Shown: positions 36,085 to 46,345 of the stretch, piece by piece
Position numbering within the stretch: position 1 is the first letter of the stretch
Layout of the letters: each line of letters opens with the position of its first letter
Assembly: GCF_001690495.1 (NCBI RefSeq)
Contig: NZ_LZGS01000038.1
Location: 27,200 to 91,199, forward strand
DNA length: 64,000 nucleotides
Source: Gilliamella sp. App4-10
GTDB lineage: Bacteria; Pseudomonadota; Gammaproteobacteria; Enterobacterales; Orbaceae
Direction: 5' to 3'
Notes under the pieces: model-generated
Told to the model about the DNA's origin: nothing
The model's database searches: none
Seen by the model: only the letters and a program-made list of their open reading frames with translations
Position numbers and translations under genes: made by a program

Positions 36085-38154
36085 TTATGATTGTAGTAGC
36101 GAAATATCAGCCACTTTCAAAAATAAGTTTTGCAGTTTTTTCAAAAGTGCTAATCGATTAAGTTTAATCTGTTCGTTGTCAACCATAACCATGACAGAAT
36201 CAAAAAACGCATTCACCGTTTCTTTTAGTGACGATAATTCAACTAACGCATCTTGATAACGACCTTCATTAAAATAAGGTGAAAGTTTATCGGTTAAAAT
36301 TGCCAAATTTTTAGCTAATTCGCCTTCAGCGCCTGCTTCTAGCAAGGCTGCATTGATCTGCTCTGGAATAGCAATCTCGGCTTTAGATAAGATATTTGAT
36401 ACTCGTTTATTCGCTTCTGCTAATGATGAGGATTCTGGCAAGGTTCTAAAGTGAGTGACTGCTTTAATGCGCGCATCAAAATCAGCCGGTTTTGTTGGAT
36501 TAAGCGCTAAAACTGCTTGAATAGTATCAATGGCAAAGCCTTGTTCTTGATACCAAGCGCGGAAACGACCTTGCATAAAATTAACAATATCTTCAACTAC
36601 ATTTTTATTATTCAGTTTTTCGCCATATAACGATGCGGCATAATTGGCTAATTCAACAAGATCTAAAGGTAATACCTTTTCGACAATAATTCGTAAAATA
36701 CCAATCGCAGCACGTCGCAATGCAAAAGGATCTTTATCACCTTTAGGATGCTGACCAATGCCAAAAATACCAGCTAGAGTATCCATTTTTTCAGCGATAG
36801 AAACCGCACAAGACACAGCCGTACTCGGTAATTCATCACCGGCAAAACGCGGTTTATATTGTTCTTCAATAGCGGTTGCAACTTCACTGCTTTCGCCATC
36901 TTTAAGTGCCAAATAACGCCCCATAATGCCTTGCGTTTCAGGAAACTCAAAAACAGTATTAGTCACTAAATCACATTTAGTCAACTTACCCGCTCGTTTA
37001 GCTTGCTCAATATTGGTACCTATATGTTCAGCAATAAAACCAGATAAGGCTTCAATACGAAGTGATTTATCTTTAACTGTACCCAATTGTTGTTGGAATA
37101 ATACCGTATCAAGGCGAGGCAAACGATCTTCTAAACGTTGTTTTAAATCAGTTTGATAAAAGAATTCAGCATCAGCAAGGCGTGGGCGAACCACTTTTTC
37201 ATTACCCGAAATCACGACTTGTGGATCTTTTGACTCAATATTCGCTACAAAAATAAAGTTTGGTAATAATTTGCCTTGTTTATCATAAACAGGAAAGTAT
37301 TTTTGATCGCCTTTCATGGTATAAACCAATGATTCAGCAGGAACCTCTAAAAATCGTTCTTCAAATTTAGCCGTTAACACAACAGGCCACTCAACGAGAG
37401 AACAAACTTCTTCAAGTAGGGTATCAGTTAAATCAGCTTTGCCATTCAGTTTAGCCGCTTCGCTTTCGGCTTGTTGCTTAATCATGGCTTTTCGCTTGTC
37501 ATAATCAGCAATCACTTTACCACGCTGTTCCAAAGTTTCAGGATACTGATCGGCATTATCGATAGTGAACTCTTGTTCTCCCATAAAACGGTGACCACGA
37601 ATAACGCGGTTTGACTCAATATCTAAAATGGTACCAGGCACCAGCTCATCACCATACAACATGGTGACCGTATGGCATGGACGAATAAATTCGACTTGAC
37701 GAGCTGCCCAACGCATTGGTTTAGGGATAGGTAATTTGCTTAATGCCGTTTTAACCATATCACATAAAAGATTAACTACTGGTTGACCTTTTTGATTGTG
37801 AGTATAAGAAAGCCATTCGCCTTTATCTGTTTTTATACGCTCAGCTTGATCAACGGTAATACCACATCCTCGCGCCCAACCTTCGGCAGCTTTAGTTGCA
37901 TTACCATTGGCATCAAATGCCGCACTGACCGCAGGACCACGTTTAACTATTTGGCTATCGGGTTGTGTATCATTCAAATTTAAGACTTTTAACGCTAAAC
38001 GGCGGGGAGATGCATACCAAAGCACTTCACCATGTTCTAAACTGGCATTATCAAGTTGCTGTATAAAATTAGCCGCAAAGCTTTCTGCTAAAGTGCGGAG
38101 TGATTTTGGGGGTAACTCTTCAGTACCGATTTCCACTAAAAATGTTTTTTGCAT
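36085..38154 (-). CDS. glyS: Glycyl-tRNA synthetase beta subunit
   Basis: GlyS pairs with GlyQ as the tetrameric glycyl-tRNA synthetase and contributes tRNA binding and part of catalysis. The 689-residue length equals the E. coli subunit. It starts [20 protein letters not shown] and has [20 protein letters not shown] and [20 protein letters not shown]. The HD-like region with [20 protein letters not shown] and a C-terminal DALR-type helical domain follow. It starts 13 bases after glyQ in one operon. tRNA-Gly(TCC), one of its substrates, is in the right part of the window. Confidence 0.97.
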   Translation of the reverse strand: MQKTFLVEIGTEELPPKSLRTLAESFAANFIQQLDNASLEHGEVLWYASPRRLALKVLNLNDTQPDSQIVKRGPAVSAAFDANGNATKAAEGWARGCGITVDQAERIKTDKGEWLSYTHNQKGQPVVNLLCDMVKTALSKLPIPKPMRWAARQVEFIRPCHTVTMLYGDELVPGTILDIESNRVIRGHRFMGEQEFTIDNADQYPETLEQRGKVIADYDKRKAMIKQQAESEAAKLNGKADLTDTLLEEVCSLVEWPVVLTAKFEERFLEVPAESLVYTMKGDQKYFPVYDKQGKLLPNFIFVANIESKDPQVVISGNEKVVRPRLADAEFFYQTDLKQRLEDRLPRLDTVLFQQQLGTVKDKSLRIEALSGFIAEHIGTNIEQAKRAGKLTKCDLVTNTVFEFPETQGIMGRYLALKDGESSEVATAIEEQYKPRFAGDELPSTAVSCAVSIAEKMDTLAGIFGIGQHPKGDKDPFALRRAAIGILRIIVEKVLPLDLVELANYAASLYGEKLNNKNVVEDIVNFMQGRFRAWYQEQGFAIDTIQAVLALNPTKPADFDARIKAVTHFRTLPESSSLAEANKRVSNILSKAEIAIPEQINAALLEAGAEGELAKNLAILTDKLSPYFNEGRYQDALVELSSLKETVNAFFDSVMVMVDNEQIKLNRLALLKKLQNLFLKVADISLLQS

Positions 38155-38167
38155 AATCTGTTAATTC

Positions 38168-39100
38168 CTACTTTGATGCACTTTTGTTAGATCGTGAATT
38201 TTGGCACATAGGAAATCCGAGTGCTTCACGTGATGCGTAATAGGCTTCCGCCACCATTTTGGTTAAGGTTCTGATGCGTAAAATATAACGTTGTCGCTCT
38301 GTCACTGAAATCGCTTTTCGTGCATCAAGTAAATTAAAACAGTGGGCGGCTTTTAAAATACGTTCATAAGCTGGTAGTGGAAGTGGTTTTTCTAACTCAA
38401 GCAAAAATTTTGCTTCTTTTTCGTGTTGCTCAAAACAATAAAATAAAAATTCAACATTCGCATATTCAAAATTATAAGTGGATTGCTCAACTTCGTTTTG
38501 ATGAAACACATCGCCATAAGTCGTTTTACCAAATGCACCATCACTCCAAACTAAATCATAAACGCTATCGACGCCTTGAATATACATCGCTAAACGTTCA
38601 AGTCCATAAGTAATTTCACCGGTAACAGGATTACATTCAAGCCCCCCGACTTGTTGAAAGTAAGTAAATTGGGTCACTTCCATCCCATTTAACCAAACTT
38701 CCCAACCTAGCCCCCATGCACCAAGTGTAGGGTTTTCCCAATTGTCTTCAACAAAACGAATATCATTAACAGTGGGATCAAGTCCTAACTGTTTTAACGA
38801 GCCTAAATACAGCTCTTGGATATTATCAGGAGAAGGTTTTAAGATAACTTGAAATTGGTAATAATGTTGTAACCTATTTGGATTTTCGCCATAGCGACCA
38901 TCCGTTGGGCGGCGTGAGGGTTGAACATAAGCAGCATTAATTGGTTCTGGCCCCAGTGCGCGTAAACAGGTCATAGGATGAGAAGTGCCCGCGCCAACTT
39001 CCATATCTAAAGGCTGAATCACACTGCAACCCTGATTAGCCCAGTAATCTTGTAACGTAAGAATTAACCCCTGAAAGGTTTTGACATTAAACTTTTGCAT
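38168..39100 (-). CDS. glyQ: Glycyl-tRNA synthetase alpha subunit
   Basis: GlyQ carries the class II catalytic core for glycine activation. The 310-residue protein (E. coli 303) starts [20 protein letters not shown]. It contains [20 protein letters not shown], the [20 protein letters not shown] motif 2 region, and [23 protein letters not shown] segments. It is first in the glyQ-glyS operon. The C-terminus has a short serine/lysine-rich extension ([10 protein letters not shown]). Confidence 0.97.
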   Translation of the reverse strand: MQKFNVKTFQGLILTLQDYWANQGCSVIQPLDMEVGAGTSHPMTCLRALGPEPINAAYVQPSRRPTDGRYGENPNRLQHYYQFQVILKPSPDNIQELYLGSLKQLGLDPTVNDIRFVEDNWENPTLGAWGLGWEVWLNGMEVTQFTYFQQVGGLECNPVTGEITYGLERLAMYIQGVDSVYDLVWSDGAFGKTTYGDVFHQNEVEQSTYNFEYANVEFLFYCFEQHEKEAKFLLELEKPLPLPAYERILKAAHCFNLLDARKAISVTERQRYILRIRTLTKMVAEAYYASREALGFPMCQNSRSNKSASK

Positions 39101-39542
39101 GATGTTATCTTTATGGTTGAATTGATATTTCGATAATTTAAACAGTGCTATATATTATACTTTTTATCAATACTTGTGAAATGTCTAATTATACTCTGTT
39201 TAATATATTGCCTAATTTAGTTTATATGTTTAGAACTATATAATTACAATGCTCTTAATTAATCTGTCTAATATGGAATAACTACTTGATTTCGCTTAAA
39301 AACAAAAAATAAAAACTTAAATAAAATCAATTTGATATCTGAATGATTTTTACGGAGAAAATAAAGCAATTTTTTATAATTCCGAAAGATTAATATGACT
39401 GTTTTTTTACTGCGTCGGAATGTGCCGACAAAATACAAAATTACACCCACTGGGTTGCGGTTTTCATTTTGCATCTTTACCTATTTATCGGTATAGTGAC
39501 AACAATTATTATTGCTTGGTTACAAATTATAAATACAACGCC
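39101..39542. other. Divergent intergenic region glyQ/envC
   Basis: This 442-base region must carry the glyQ and envC promoters. A small hairpin GTCGG / CCGAC lies at 39414-39418 and 39425-39429. The part from about 39410 to 39480 is less AT-rich than its surroundings and open in both directions, but shows no protein-family resemblance. No RNA gene was recognised. Confidence 0.45.
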
Positions 39543-40751
39543 ATGTCTATTTGTCAAAAAATTGTTGTTATTGTTATTGTTGGATTAATGAAGGTTAATT
39601 TTGTGTATGCTGATGATAATCAGCAGCTTCAATCCTTACGTCGTTCTATTGCAGCACAAGAAAAGCGTTTAGCGCAGCAAAAAAAAGAACGTACCGAACT
39701 AGTTAATGACCTTAAACAGCAAGAAACAGAAATTGCTAAGCTTTTAACCTCGATTGAAAAAAATAATTTATCACTTAGAAAACTCAAGCAAGAAATCAAT
39801 AATTTAGTTAAACAAATTGATATATTAACTATAAAACAAAAACAGCAACGAGCCGTGTTGTCAAAACAACTCGAAAGTGCATTTAAACTAGGCAATACAA
39901 CAGGGTTTGATCTAATTTTTTCGGGAGAGAAAAGTGAACGTAATGATCGAATAATCACTTATTACGGTTACATTAACCAAGCGCGCCAACAACAAATTCA
40001 CGATCTTGAAGATACACAAATACAATTGAATGAAAAGAGAGTTGAGCTACAAAAAAAGCAAGATTCGCATACAACATTACAAAAAAAACAAAAAGAACAG
40101 CAAACTGAGCTTGAAAAAAATCGCCAAAATCGCCAAAAAACGATAACCGCTCTTGAATCATCAATGCAAGCAAATCAACAAAAATTAGCTGATTTGCGTA
40201 ACAATGAAGCCAAATTACAAGCCAAAATTGCCCAAGCAGAAAGGGAAAGTCGACGCATAGCAGAAGAAGAAGCAAGGCAAGCAAAACATATTAAAGAAAA
40301 GCAAAAAAATACAAGTTATGCCCTTAATACTCATGAACGGGCTTTAATGGCTCGTGTAAGTGGTATTGGCAAACCGCATCATCAGTTTAGTTGGCCTGTG
40401 AATGGTAGTGTTGCACATCGATTTGGCGAATTGCTTCAAGGTGAACTTTATTGGAAAGGAATGGTGATTAATGCTAAAGATGGCACTCAAGTTAAGGCCA
40501 TTGCTGATGGTCGAGTTATATTGGCAAGTTGGTTACAAGGCTATGGTTTTGTTGTTGCGCTTGAGCATGGTAAAGGGGATATGAGTTTATATGGCTATAA
40601 TCAACGCATGTTGGTTGAGGTGGGCGATAAAATTCACAGTGGGCAACCTATTGCTCTGGTTGGTTCAAGTGGAGGGCAAACCATACCCGCTTTATATTTT
40701 GAAATTCGCCGTGATGGTAAGGCGCTTGATCCTAGAGGGTGGTTGAAATAA
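39543..40751 (+). CDS. envC: Murein hydrolase activator EnvC
   Basis: EnvC activates the amidases AmiA/AmiB at the division site under FtsEX control. The 402-residue protein (E. coli 419) starts MSICQKIVVIVIVGLMKVNF, a signal peptide ending near residue 24. A long coiled coil of Lys/Gln/Glu repeats runs over about 25-265. A C-terminal LytM-type domain (FSWPVNGSVAHRFGELLQGE and WKGMVINAKDGTQVKAIADG) lacks the usual zinc-binding HxH. The ATG at 39543 is chosen for the signal peptide; an in-frame ATG at 39420 would bury it. yibQ overlaps its stop by one base. Confidence 0.93.
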   Translation: MSICQKIVVIVIVGLMKVNFVYADDNQQLQSLRRSIAAQEKRLAQQKKERTELVNDLKQQETEIAKLLTSIEKNNLSLRKLKQEINNLVKQIDILTIKQKQQRAVLSKQLESAFKLGNTTGFDLIFSGEKSERNDRIITYYGYINQARQQQIHDLEDTQIQLNEKRVELQKKQDSHTTLQKKQKEQQTELEKNRQNRQKTITALESSMQANQQKLADLRNNEAKLQAKIAQAERESRRIAEEEARQAKHIKEKQKNTSYALNTHERALMARVSGIGKPHHQFSWPVNGSVAHRFGELLQGELYWKGMVINAKDGTQVKAIADGRVILASWLQGYGFVVALEHGKGDMSLYGYNQRMLVEVGDKIHSGQPIALVGSSGGQTIPALYFEIRRDGKALDPRGWLK

Positions 40752-41566
40752 TGCATTTTATAAACATGCTTGTTATAAGTCTATTAGCACTAAATACCCA
40801 CTATGCATGGGCAGCGAAACTTGCACTAGTCATTGATGATTTTGGGTATCGCCAACATAATGAAGAGCAAATTATTGCTATTTCACCCAATATTACTATT
40901 GCGGTTTTACCCCATTCGCCGAATGCCAAGCGCATTGCTACTATGGCATATGAACATGGTAATGATGTCATCATTCACCTGCCGATGGCGCCTATTAACA
41001 AACAACCGTTAGAAAAAGATACATTATTCCCTTATATGAGTGGGAGTGAGATAAAAACGATTATAGATAATGCGGTTGAGCGTGTGCCTCATGCCATCGG
41101 CGTTAATAATCATATGGGTAGTTTGATGACATCAAATCTTACTGGTATGACACATGTTATGAAAGCATTAAGCCATTATTCGATGTTTTTCTTAGATAGC
41201 GTAACTATTGGTAAGACTCAAGTAAAAAAAGCCGCTAGTGATTATAATATCCCAGTATTAACGCGTGATGTATTTTTAGATGATCTGCAAAAAGAAAGTG
41301 CGATTAGCAAGCAATTTGATTTGGCTATAAAACTGGCACGCAAGAATGGCGTGGCCATTGCTATTGGTCATCCGCATCCTCAAACGGTTAGTGTGTTAAA
41401 AACAAAGCTGGCCAATTTACCTGTGGATATTGAATTAACCAAAATTAGTCAATTGATTACGCCAATACCAGCACCGGTTAAACATAAAATGACATTAAAA
41501 GATATTTTTGAAAGATGTAAAAAACGAATTGAAGAAATATCAAACTTTAATGTTATTGAGGAATAG
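40751..41566 (+). CDS. yibQ: Divergent polysaccharide deacetylase family protein YibQ
   Basis: This 271-residue predicted periplasmic protein has an N-terminal signal sequence (MHFINMLVISLLALNTHYAW, residues 1-20). The divergent polysaccharide deacetylase fold follows: KLALVIDDFGYRQHNEEQII, IHLPMAPINKQPLEK, GVNNHMGSLMTSNLTGM and AIAIGHPHPQTVSVL, which supply the usual Asp/His set. Its ATG shares an A with the envC stop (TAATG), so translation is coupled. The pair envC-yibQ is conserved in enteric bacteria. The substrate is unproven; a cell-wall link is inferred from envC. Confidence 0.9.
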   Translation: MHFINMLVISLLALNTHYAWAAKLALVIDDFGYRQHNEEQIIAISPNITIAVLPHSPNAKRIATMAYEHGNDVIIHLPMAPINKQPLEKDTLFPYMSGSEIKTIIDNAVERVPHAIGVNNHMGSLMTSNLTGMTHVMKALSHYSMFFLDSVTIGKTQVKKAASDYNIPVLTRDVFLDDLQKESAISKQFDLAIKLARKNGVAIAIGHPHPQTVSVLKTKLANLPVDIELTKISQLITPIPAPVKHKMTLKDIFERCKKRIEEISNFNVIEE

Positions 41567-41569
41567 CCG

Positions 41570-42418
41570 TTATTTTTTTTCTAAAGTTCGATGGCGAATT
41601 TGTACTTGTTTATTCTGTGCTTTAAAAAATGTAGCTAACTGTTCAGCAATAAAGACAGAACGGTGCTGACCACCTGTACATCCAATGGCAATGGTTAAAT
41701 AACTACGGTTGTTCTTTTCTAATAAAGGTAGCCATTGATTTAAGTAATTGGCGGTTTGGTAGATAAAATTGGATACTTCATTGTGTTTTAATAAATATGC
41801 TTTTACTGGTTCGTCTAAACCTGTTAGCGGACGCAAACTGACATCCCAATGTGGATTAGGTAAAAACCTGACATCAAACACAAAATCAGCATCAACTGGT
41901 AGACCATGTTTAAAACCAAATGATTCAAAAATAATGGTTAATTCGCGTTCTTTTTTACCTAAAATACGCGATCTTAATATGTCAGATAGTTCATGAACAG
42001 AAAGATCATCGGTGTTTATAACTAGGCTTGCGTGCGACTTTAACGGCTCTAGATATTTTTCTTCAAGGTCGATTGCTTCTTCAAGAGAATATCGTTGATT
42101 GGTTAATGGGTGAATTCGCCTTGTTTCACTATAGCGTCGAATTAAAGTATTACGGCTGCAATCAAAGAAAATAATCTCTGGTGTAACAGATTGGGGTAAG
42201 TGTTGAAAGATATCGTTATTGAAATCAAATTGCTCTGGTAAATTTCGAATATCGATGCTAATGGCAACCGGGGGATTATTGTCTTTTAATGAGTTGGCTA
42301 ATTGAGGTAATAAAACAACGGGAATATTATCAACACAATAAAATCCCATATCTTCTAGTGCTCGTAGAGCAATTGATTTGCCAGATCCGGAGCGACCACT
42401 TACTATCATTAGAATCAC
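41570..42418 (-). CDS. rapZ: RNase adapter protein RapZ
   Basis: RapZ binds the small RNA GlmZ and presents it to RNase E, controlling glucosamine-6-phosphate synthesis in enteric bacteria. The 282-residue protein (E. coli 284) has the Walker A loop GRSGSGKS (8-15), [40 protein letters not shown], and the C-terminal [18 protein letters not shown]. The start is a GTG at 42418, preceded by GGAG at good spacing and matching the family N-terminus. It usually sits in the rpoN-ptsN-rapZ operon; here those genes are absent. Confidence 0.95.
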   Translation of the reverse strand: MILMIVSGRSGSGKSIALRALEDMGFYCVDNIPVVLLPQLANSLKDNNPPVAISIDIRNLPEQFDFNNDIFQHLPQSVTPEIIFFDCSRNTLIRRYSETRRIHPLTNQRYSLEEAIDLEEKYLEPLKSHASLVINTDDLSVHELSDILRSRILGKKERELTIIFESFGFKHGLPVDADFVFDVRFLPNPHWDVSLRPLTGLDEPVKAYLLKHNEVSNFIYQTANYLNQWLPLLEKNNRSYLTIAIGCTGGQHRSVFIAEQLATFFKAQNKQVQIRHRTLEKK

Positions 42419-42506
42419 AATATTAACTCCAATATTATTGATGCATTAATTATATACTGTTTATTTCTTTATATACAATTTCGAGTATAAATAATATTGT
42501 TAACAA

Positions 42507-43103
42507 TTAATAATCAATTTTAATTTTTGCAATTAATTGTTTAAGAGCTTGACCCCGATGTGATATTTGGCTTTTCTGTTCTTTAGTCAGCTGCGCTGCG
42601 GTGCAACCTAATTCTGGTACATAAAAAAGTGGATCGTAACCAAATCCTCCATCTCCTTGCTCTTCATTTAAGATTAAACCATTCCATTTACCTAAACAGA
42701 TGATTGGTGTTGGGTCGTTTTCGTGTCGCATAAAAACCAGCGCACAATAAAAGTAAGCGGTGCGCTTTTCTTTTGGGAAGTTTTGTAATGCCTTGAGTAA
42801 CTTTTGATTATTGCTTTTGTCATTACCATGTTCACCCGCATAACGAGCAGAATAGATACCAGGCGCACCACCAAGTGAATTTACCGCTAAGCCTGAGTCA
42901 TCGGCAATGGCAGGTAGCCCAGTTAATTTTGCGGTATGTCTCGCTTTTAAAATTGCATTTTCAATAAAGGTTAAACCTGTTTCATCGGCATCTGGTACAT
43001 TAAATTGGCTTTGTGCAATAATATCAAAACCTGCATCAGCGAGTAATTTTTGCAATTCATTAACTTTGCCTTGATTATTTGTAGCTAAAACAATTTTTTT
43101 CAT
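42507..43103 (-). CDS. rdgB: XTP/dITP diphosphatase RdgB
   Basis: RdgB removes non-canonical purine triphosphates (dITP, XTP) from the nucleotide pool. The 198-residue protein (E. coli 197) starts [20 protein letters not shown]. It has [45 protein letters not shown] and the C-terminal [11 protein letters not shown], all family landmarks. It is a single minus-strand gene between rapZ and rluA. Confidence 0.96.
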   Translation of the reverse strand: MKKIVLATNNQGKVNELQKLLADAGFDIIAQSQFNVPDADETGLTFIENAILKARHTAKLTGLPAIADDSGLAVNSLGGAPGIYSARYAGEHGNDKSNNQKLLKALQNFPKEKRTAYFYCALVFMRHENDPTPIICLGKWNGLILNEEQGDGGFGYDPLFYVPELGCTAAQLTKEQKSQISHRGQALKQLIAKIKIDY

Positions 43104-43187
43104 TTTAATTTCCTTAATAGCAATTGCTTATCTGTTATTGGCATGAGCAGATTATTCTATAATGATTGCTAATTTTGTATTTACTCT

Positions 43188-43844
43188 TTAAAAATCAGGC
43201 TCACAACTAAATGTCATACTTTCGCCGGTTTTGGGATGATTAATCGTGAGTAATTGCGCATGTAATAGCAGTCTTTTAGACATGGCAAACGCTTCGGGAT
43301 GCGCATAAAATTTATCGCCTAAAATCGGATGGCCAATGGCTTGCATATGAACACGTAATTGATGCGATCGCCCTGTAAAAGGCAATAATTTGATTCGTGT
43401 TGTATTATCAGAATTACGTGAAATCACCTGATATTCAGTTAGCGCATGTTTGCCATTTTCTAAATCGACCATTTGCCTTGGGCGATTAGGCCAATCACAA
43501 ATTAAAGGTAATTCGACACAACCAGTGTCATTTTGAATATGTCCATGTACAACAGCAATATAGATTTTTTTAGGGATCCGTTCTCGAAACTGTTTTTTTA
43601 TTTCTCGATCGGCTAATTTAGACAGTGCGGCAACCATAATACCACTGGTTGCCATATCTAACCGATGAACGGATTCGACGTAGCTATATTTTTGCTGTAA
43701 TCGATGAATAATACTATCTATAAATTGGGGTTTATTGCCTGAAACCGATAAAATACCAGGTTGTTTATTTACAACCACAATATGGTCGTCTTGATACAAA
43801 ATAGATAGCCAAGGTTCAATAGGCGGGTGATATTCCAAAAGCAT
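43188..43844 (-). CDS. rluA: Dual-specificity rRNA/tRNA pseudouridine synthase RluA
   Basis: RluA makes pseudouridine 746 in 23S rRNA and 32 in several tRNAs. The 218-residue protein (E. coli 219) lacks an S4 domain. The catalytic Asp63 is in VHRLDMATSGIMV, preceded by VVNKQPGILSVSGN. TGRSHQLRVHMQAIGHPILG is the uridine-binding region. The short length and missing S4 domain separate it from RluC and RluD. It is on the minus strand upstream of rdgB. Confidence 0.93.
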   Translation of the reverse strand: MLLEYHPPIEPWLSILYQDDHIVVVNKQPGILSVSGNKPQFIDSIIHRLQQKYSYVESVHRLDMATSGIMVAALSKLADREIKKQFRERIPKKIYIAVVHGHIQNDTGCVELPLICDWPNRPRQMVDLENGKHALTEYQVISRNSDNTTRIKLLPFTGRSHQLRVHMQAIGHPILGDKFYAHPEAFAMSKRLLLHAQLLTINHPKTGESMTFSCEPDF

Positions 43845-43921
43845 TTATGTGACAATTTGTAAAATAAAATTGCCACACATTCTAACAAACTCAACAAAAA
43901 GTGCCAGTGTTATAAATAAAG

Positions 43922-44458
43922 TTACTTCTTACTCCAGATTGAACCTCTGGGCGATGGGAAGACCTGTGAGATTAACACGCCTAAACCAACAAAAAGATAG
44001 CACGCAAAAATAATAATCATCCATTGTGACATTTCGATGGTTAAAAATGTCCAAATTTTATCGGCACAAGAACCATAAGCATTAAACATGTTAGGGATCA
44101 ATACATCTAAAGGTAACCAAGCTGGGAACTGGACTTTAATTGCACAAGTATCACTTAAATTAGGTTCGAATTGTAAATGAGCATGGAATGCTGCTACACA
44201 AAAGCCTTTATAGGCACTAAAAAGCCAAATAAAAATACTTATTAATCGAACAATAATCTGACGAGGAGCAATGAGTCCTACTATACTAGCTAGCATGATG
44301 CCTAATATGGCGCAACGCTGATAAATACAGAGTGTACAAGGTGCCAACCCTAAACCATGTTGAAAATAAAGCGCAGTTATTTCAAAAGCAAGAGTGGAAA
44401 AGAGCAATAAGAACCAAGCGAATCGGCTTTGTGAGTATTGGTTCAGTAGGGATAACAT
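43922..44458 (-). CDS. dsbB: Disulfide bond formation protein DsbB
   Basis: DsbB re-oxidises DsbA and passes electrons to quinones at the inner membrane. The 178-residue protein has four hydrophobic helices. The first periplasmic pair is CTLC at 41-44, and the second pair is Cys105 and Cys131 (SDTCAIKVQ and YGSCADKIW), in the same positions as E. coli Cys104 and Cys130. YQRCAI near 46-51 is also typical. Together with DsbC it gives oxidation plus isomerisation; dsbA is not in the window. Confidence 0.95.
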   Translation of the reverse strand: MLSLLNQYSQSRFAWFLLLFSTLAFEITALYFQHGLGLAPCTLCIYQRCAILGIMLASIVGLIAPRQIIVRLISIFIWLFSAYKGFCVAAFHAHLQFEPNLSDTCAIKVQFPAWLPLDVLIPNMFNAYGSCADKIWTFLTIEMSQWMIIIFACYLFVGLGVLISQVFPSPRGSIWSKK

Positions 44459-44602
44459 ACTATTTTATTCCTCCATATTCCGCTATAATCTTTCTTCAAT
44501 TATATTGAATATAATCTATCTTATTATTTTAATACGATAGTGTAGTTTATTTTTTTATAATGTAAACGACTTTATTTATTGATGGTGGATTAATCATTTC
44601 TT

Positions 44603-45586
44603 ATGGACGCAACTGTTTCAGAAATAAAATTGCAAGTCTCATTTGTTACCATTTCAGAGGAAAATGCGACGCAGCGTATTGATAACTTTTTAATCACCTA
44701 TTTAAAGGGTGTACCAAAAAGTATGATTTACCGCATTTTAAGAAAGGGCGAAGTTCGTGTTAACAAAAAGCGGATTAAGCCTGAATATAAATTGAATATT
44801 GGCGATGAAATCCGTATTCCTCCTATTCGCATGACTGAAAAATCTACGCCCGAAATTTCGACCAAGCTTAATAAAGTCGCTGATTTAGAAAAAACAGTTA
44901 TCTATGAAGATGATGTTATATTGGCGATTAATAAACCATCAGGTATTGCTGTTCATGGTGGCAGTGGTTTAAGTTTTGGTGTGATCGAAGCTTTACGCGC
45001 TTTAAGACCTGAAGCAAAGTTTTTGGAGTTGGTACATCGCATTGATCGCGAAACATCTGGCGTATTGTTGATTGCTAAAAAACGCTCGGCACTAAAATCG
45101 TTACACGAGCAATTACGCCTTAAACAAATGCAGAAAAATTATTTGGCGCTTGTTAAGGGGAACTGGACTTCTGAATGTAAAGTGATACAAGCCCCTCTCC
45201 TTAAAAATGTATTAAAAAGCGGTGAGCGAGTGGTGAAAGTAGATAAAGAAGGTAAACCATCAGAAACTCGTTTTAAAGTTGAAGAACGATTTGATTTTGC
45301 AACCTTGATTAAAGCAAGCCCTGTTACTGGGCGGACTCATCAAATTCGCATACATACTCAATATGCTAATCATCCAATTGCTTTTGATGATCGCTATGGG
45401 GATAGGCAATTTGATGCATTATTGGCTGATACAAAGCTTAATCGATTATTTTTACATGCCGCCAGTGTTAAATTTATTCATCCTAAAAGTTTACAAGAGA
45501 TGCAATTACATGCGCCAATGGATGCTACTTTACAGGCTTGTTTAACCTATCTTAGAAAAGCTAAATATGAGCAAACAGAATCTTAA
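44603..45586 (+). CDS. rluC: 23S rRNA pseudouridine synthase RluC
   Basis: RluC modifies uridines 955, 2504 and 2580 of 23S rRNA. The 327-residue protein has an N-terminal S4 RNA-binding domain (RIDNFLITYLKGVPKSMIYR at residues 25-44). It is followed by AINKPSGIAVHGGSGLSFG, the catalytic Asp148 in VHRIDRETSGVLL, and TGRTHQIRIHTQYANHPIAF. The HGGSG segment is typical of RluC rather than RluD. The start at 44603 reads MDATVSEIKLQ. The phosphatase gene follows 23 bases later on the same strand. Confidence 0.93.
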   Translation: MDATVSEIKLQVSFVTISEENATQRIDNFLITYLKGVPKSMIYRILRKGEVRVNKKRIKPEYKLNIGDEIRIPPIRMTEKSTPEISTKLNKVADLEKTVIYEDDVILAINKPSGIAVHGGSGLSFGVIEALRALRPEAKFLELVHRIDRETSGVLLIAKKRSALKSLHEQLRLKQMQKNYLALVKGNWTSECKVIQAPLLKNVLKSGERVVKVDKEGKPSETRFKVEERFDFATLIKASPVTGRTHQIRIHTQYANHPIAFDDRYGDRQFDALLADTKLNRLFLHAASVKFIHPKSLQEMQLHAPMDATLQACLTYLRKAKYEQTES

Positions 45587-45609
45587 AATAAAAAAGGTAG
45601 TGAGTACGA

Positions 45610-46272
45610 ATGAAAGATATTAATTTATACTTAATTAGGCATGGACAAACGCAGTGGAATATTAAAGATCAGATGCAAGGATCTCAAAATTCACCGTTAA
45701 CTGAGCAGGGTATTTTAGGTGCTAAAGTGACTGGACAACATTTAAAAAATGTTCCTTTTATGCAAGCATACTCAAGTACGCAACAACGCGCTATGGAAAC
45801 CCGCGATTATATTGTTAACGAAAATAATATGGTTATTCCTACTTTTGAACTTGCTGATCTGCGAGAGATGGATTTTGGTATTTGGGAAGGTAGGCATGTT
45901 CCTCAATTGAAAAAAGAGTTTCCTGAGTTTACGACTTATTTAACTGATCCTGCTAATTTTGATGCTTCCGTCAATCAAGGTGAAAATTACCTTGATATAC
46001 TTGTGCGTATGAAGCAGGGGCTAAACACTATTGTACAAAACGCACCCCAAGATACCGGTAATATTTTGGTTGTGTCGCACGGTACAGTATTACGCATATT
46101 ACTTTGTGTTTTAAATGGTGGCGATTGGCGTTTACATCGCGATGAAGCTTATTTTCCTCGGATGTTAAATACCAGCATTAGTGTGGTTAACTACAAGCAA
46201 AGTAATGACCAATCCGAAGGAACATTTACTGTTAAATTCTTCAACAATGTGGAACATTTGACCGAAAAATAA
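45610..46272 (+). CDS. Histidine phosphatase superfamily protein (GpmB/CobC-like)
   Basis: This 220-residue phosphatase uses a phosphohistidine intermediate: LIRHGQTQWN at 8-17 with His11. The acid Glu lies in ADLREMDFGIWEG near 83-95, and the second His in VVSHGTVLRILL near 155. It belongs to the phosphoglycerate-mutase-like branch that includes GpmB and many small-molecule phosphatases. The substrate is not evident. It may be co-transcribed with rluC. Confidence 0.85.
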   Translation: MKDINLYLIRHGQTQWNIKDQMQGSQNSPLTEQGILGAKVTGQHLKNVPFMQAYSSTQQRAMETRDYIVNENNMVIPTFELADLREMDFGIWEGRHVPQLKKEFPEFTTYLTDPANFDASVNQGENYLDILVRMKQGLNTIVQNAPQDTGNILVVSHGTVLRILLCVLNGGDWRLHRDEAYFPRMLNTSISVVNYKQSNDQSEGTFTVKFFNNVEHLTEK

Positions 46273-46285
46273 GCATTTGTTATCT

Positions 46286-46320
46286 TCTCGACTAACGGTT
46301 ATTGAAATGATTAGTCGAGA
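46286..46320. repeat. Perfect 10-base hairpin between convergent genes
   Basis: The arms TCTCGACTAA (46286-46295) and TTAGTCGAGA (46311-46320) flank a 15-base loop. The hairpin lies 14 bases after the histidine phosphatase gene and 25 bases after the end of bepA on the other strand. There is no T-run in either direction. It is probably a shared transcript-end structure. Confidence 0.6.
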
Positions 46321-46345
46321 TGTTATCGTTAAAATTAATTAATAA

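Noticed and set aside
39268..39474. 68-codon minus-strand reading frame between glyQ and envC
   Set aside because: Rich in Phe, Leu, Lys and Ile as expected of AT-rich noncoding DNA; no recognisable domain; it covers the probable envC promoter region.
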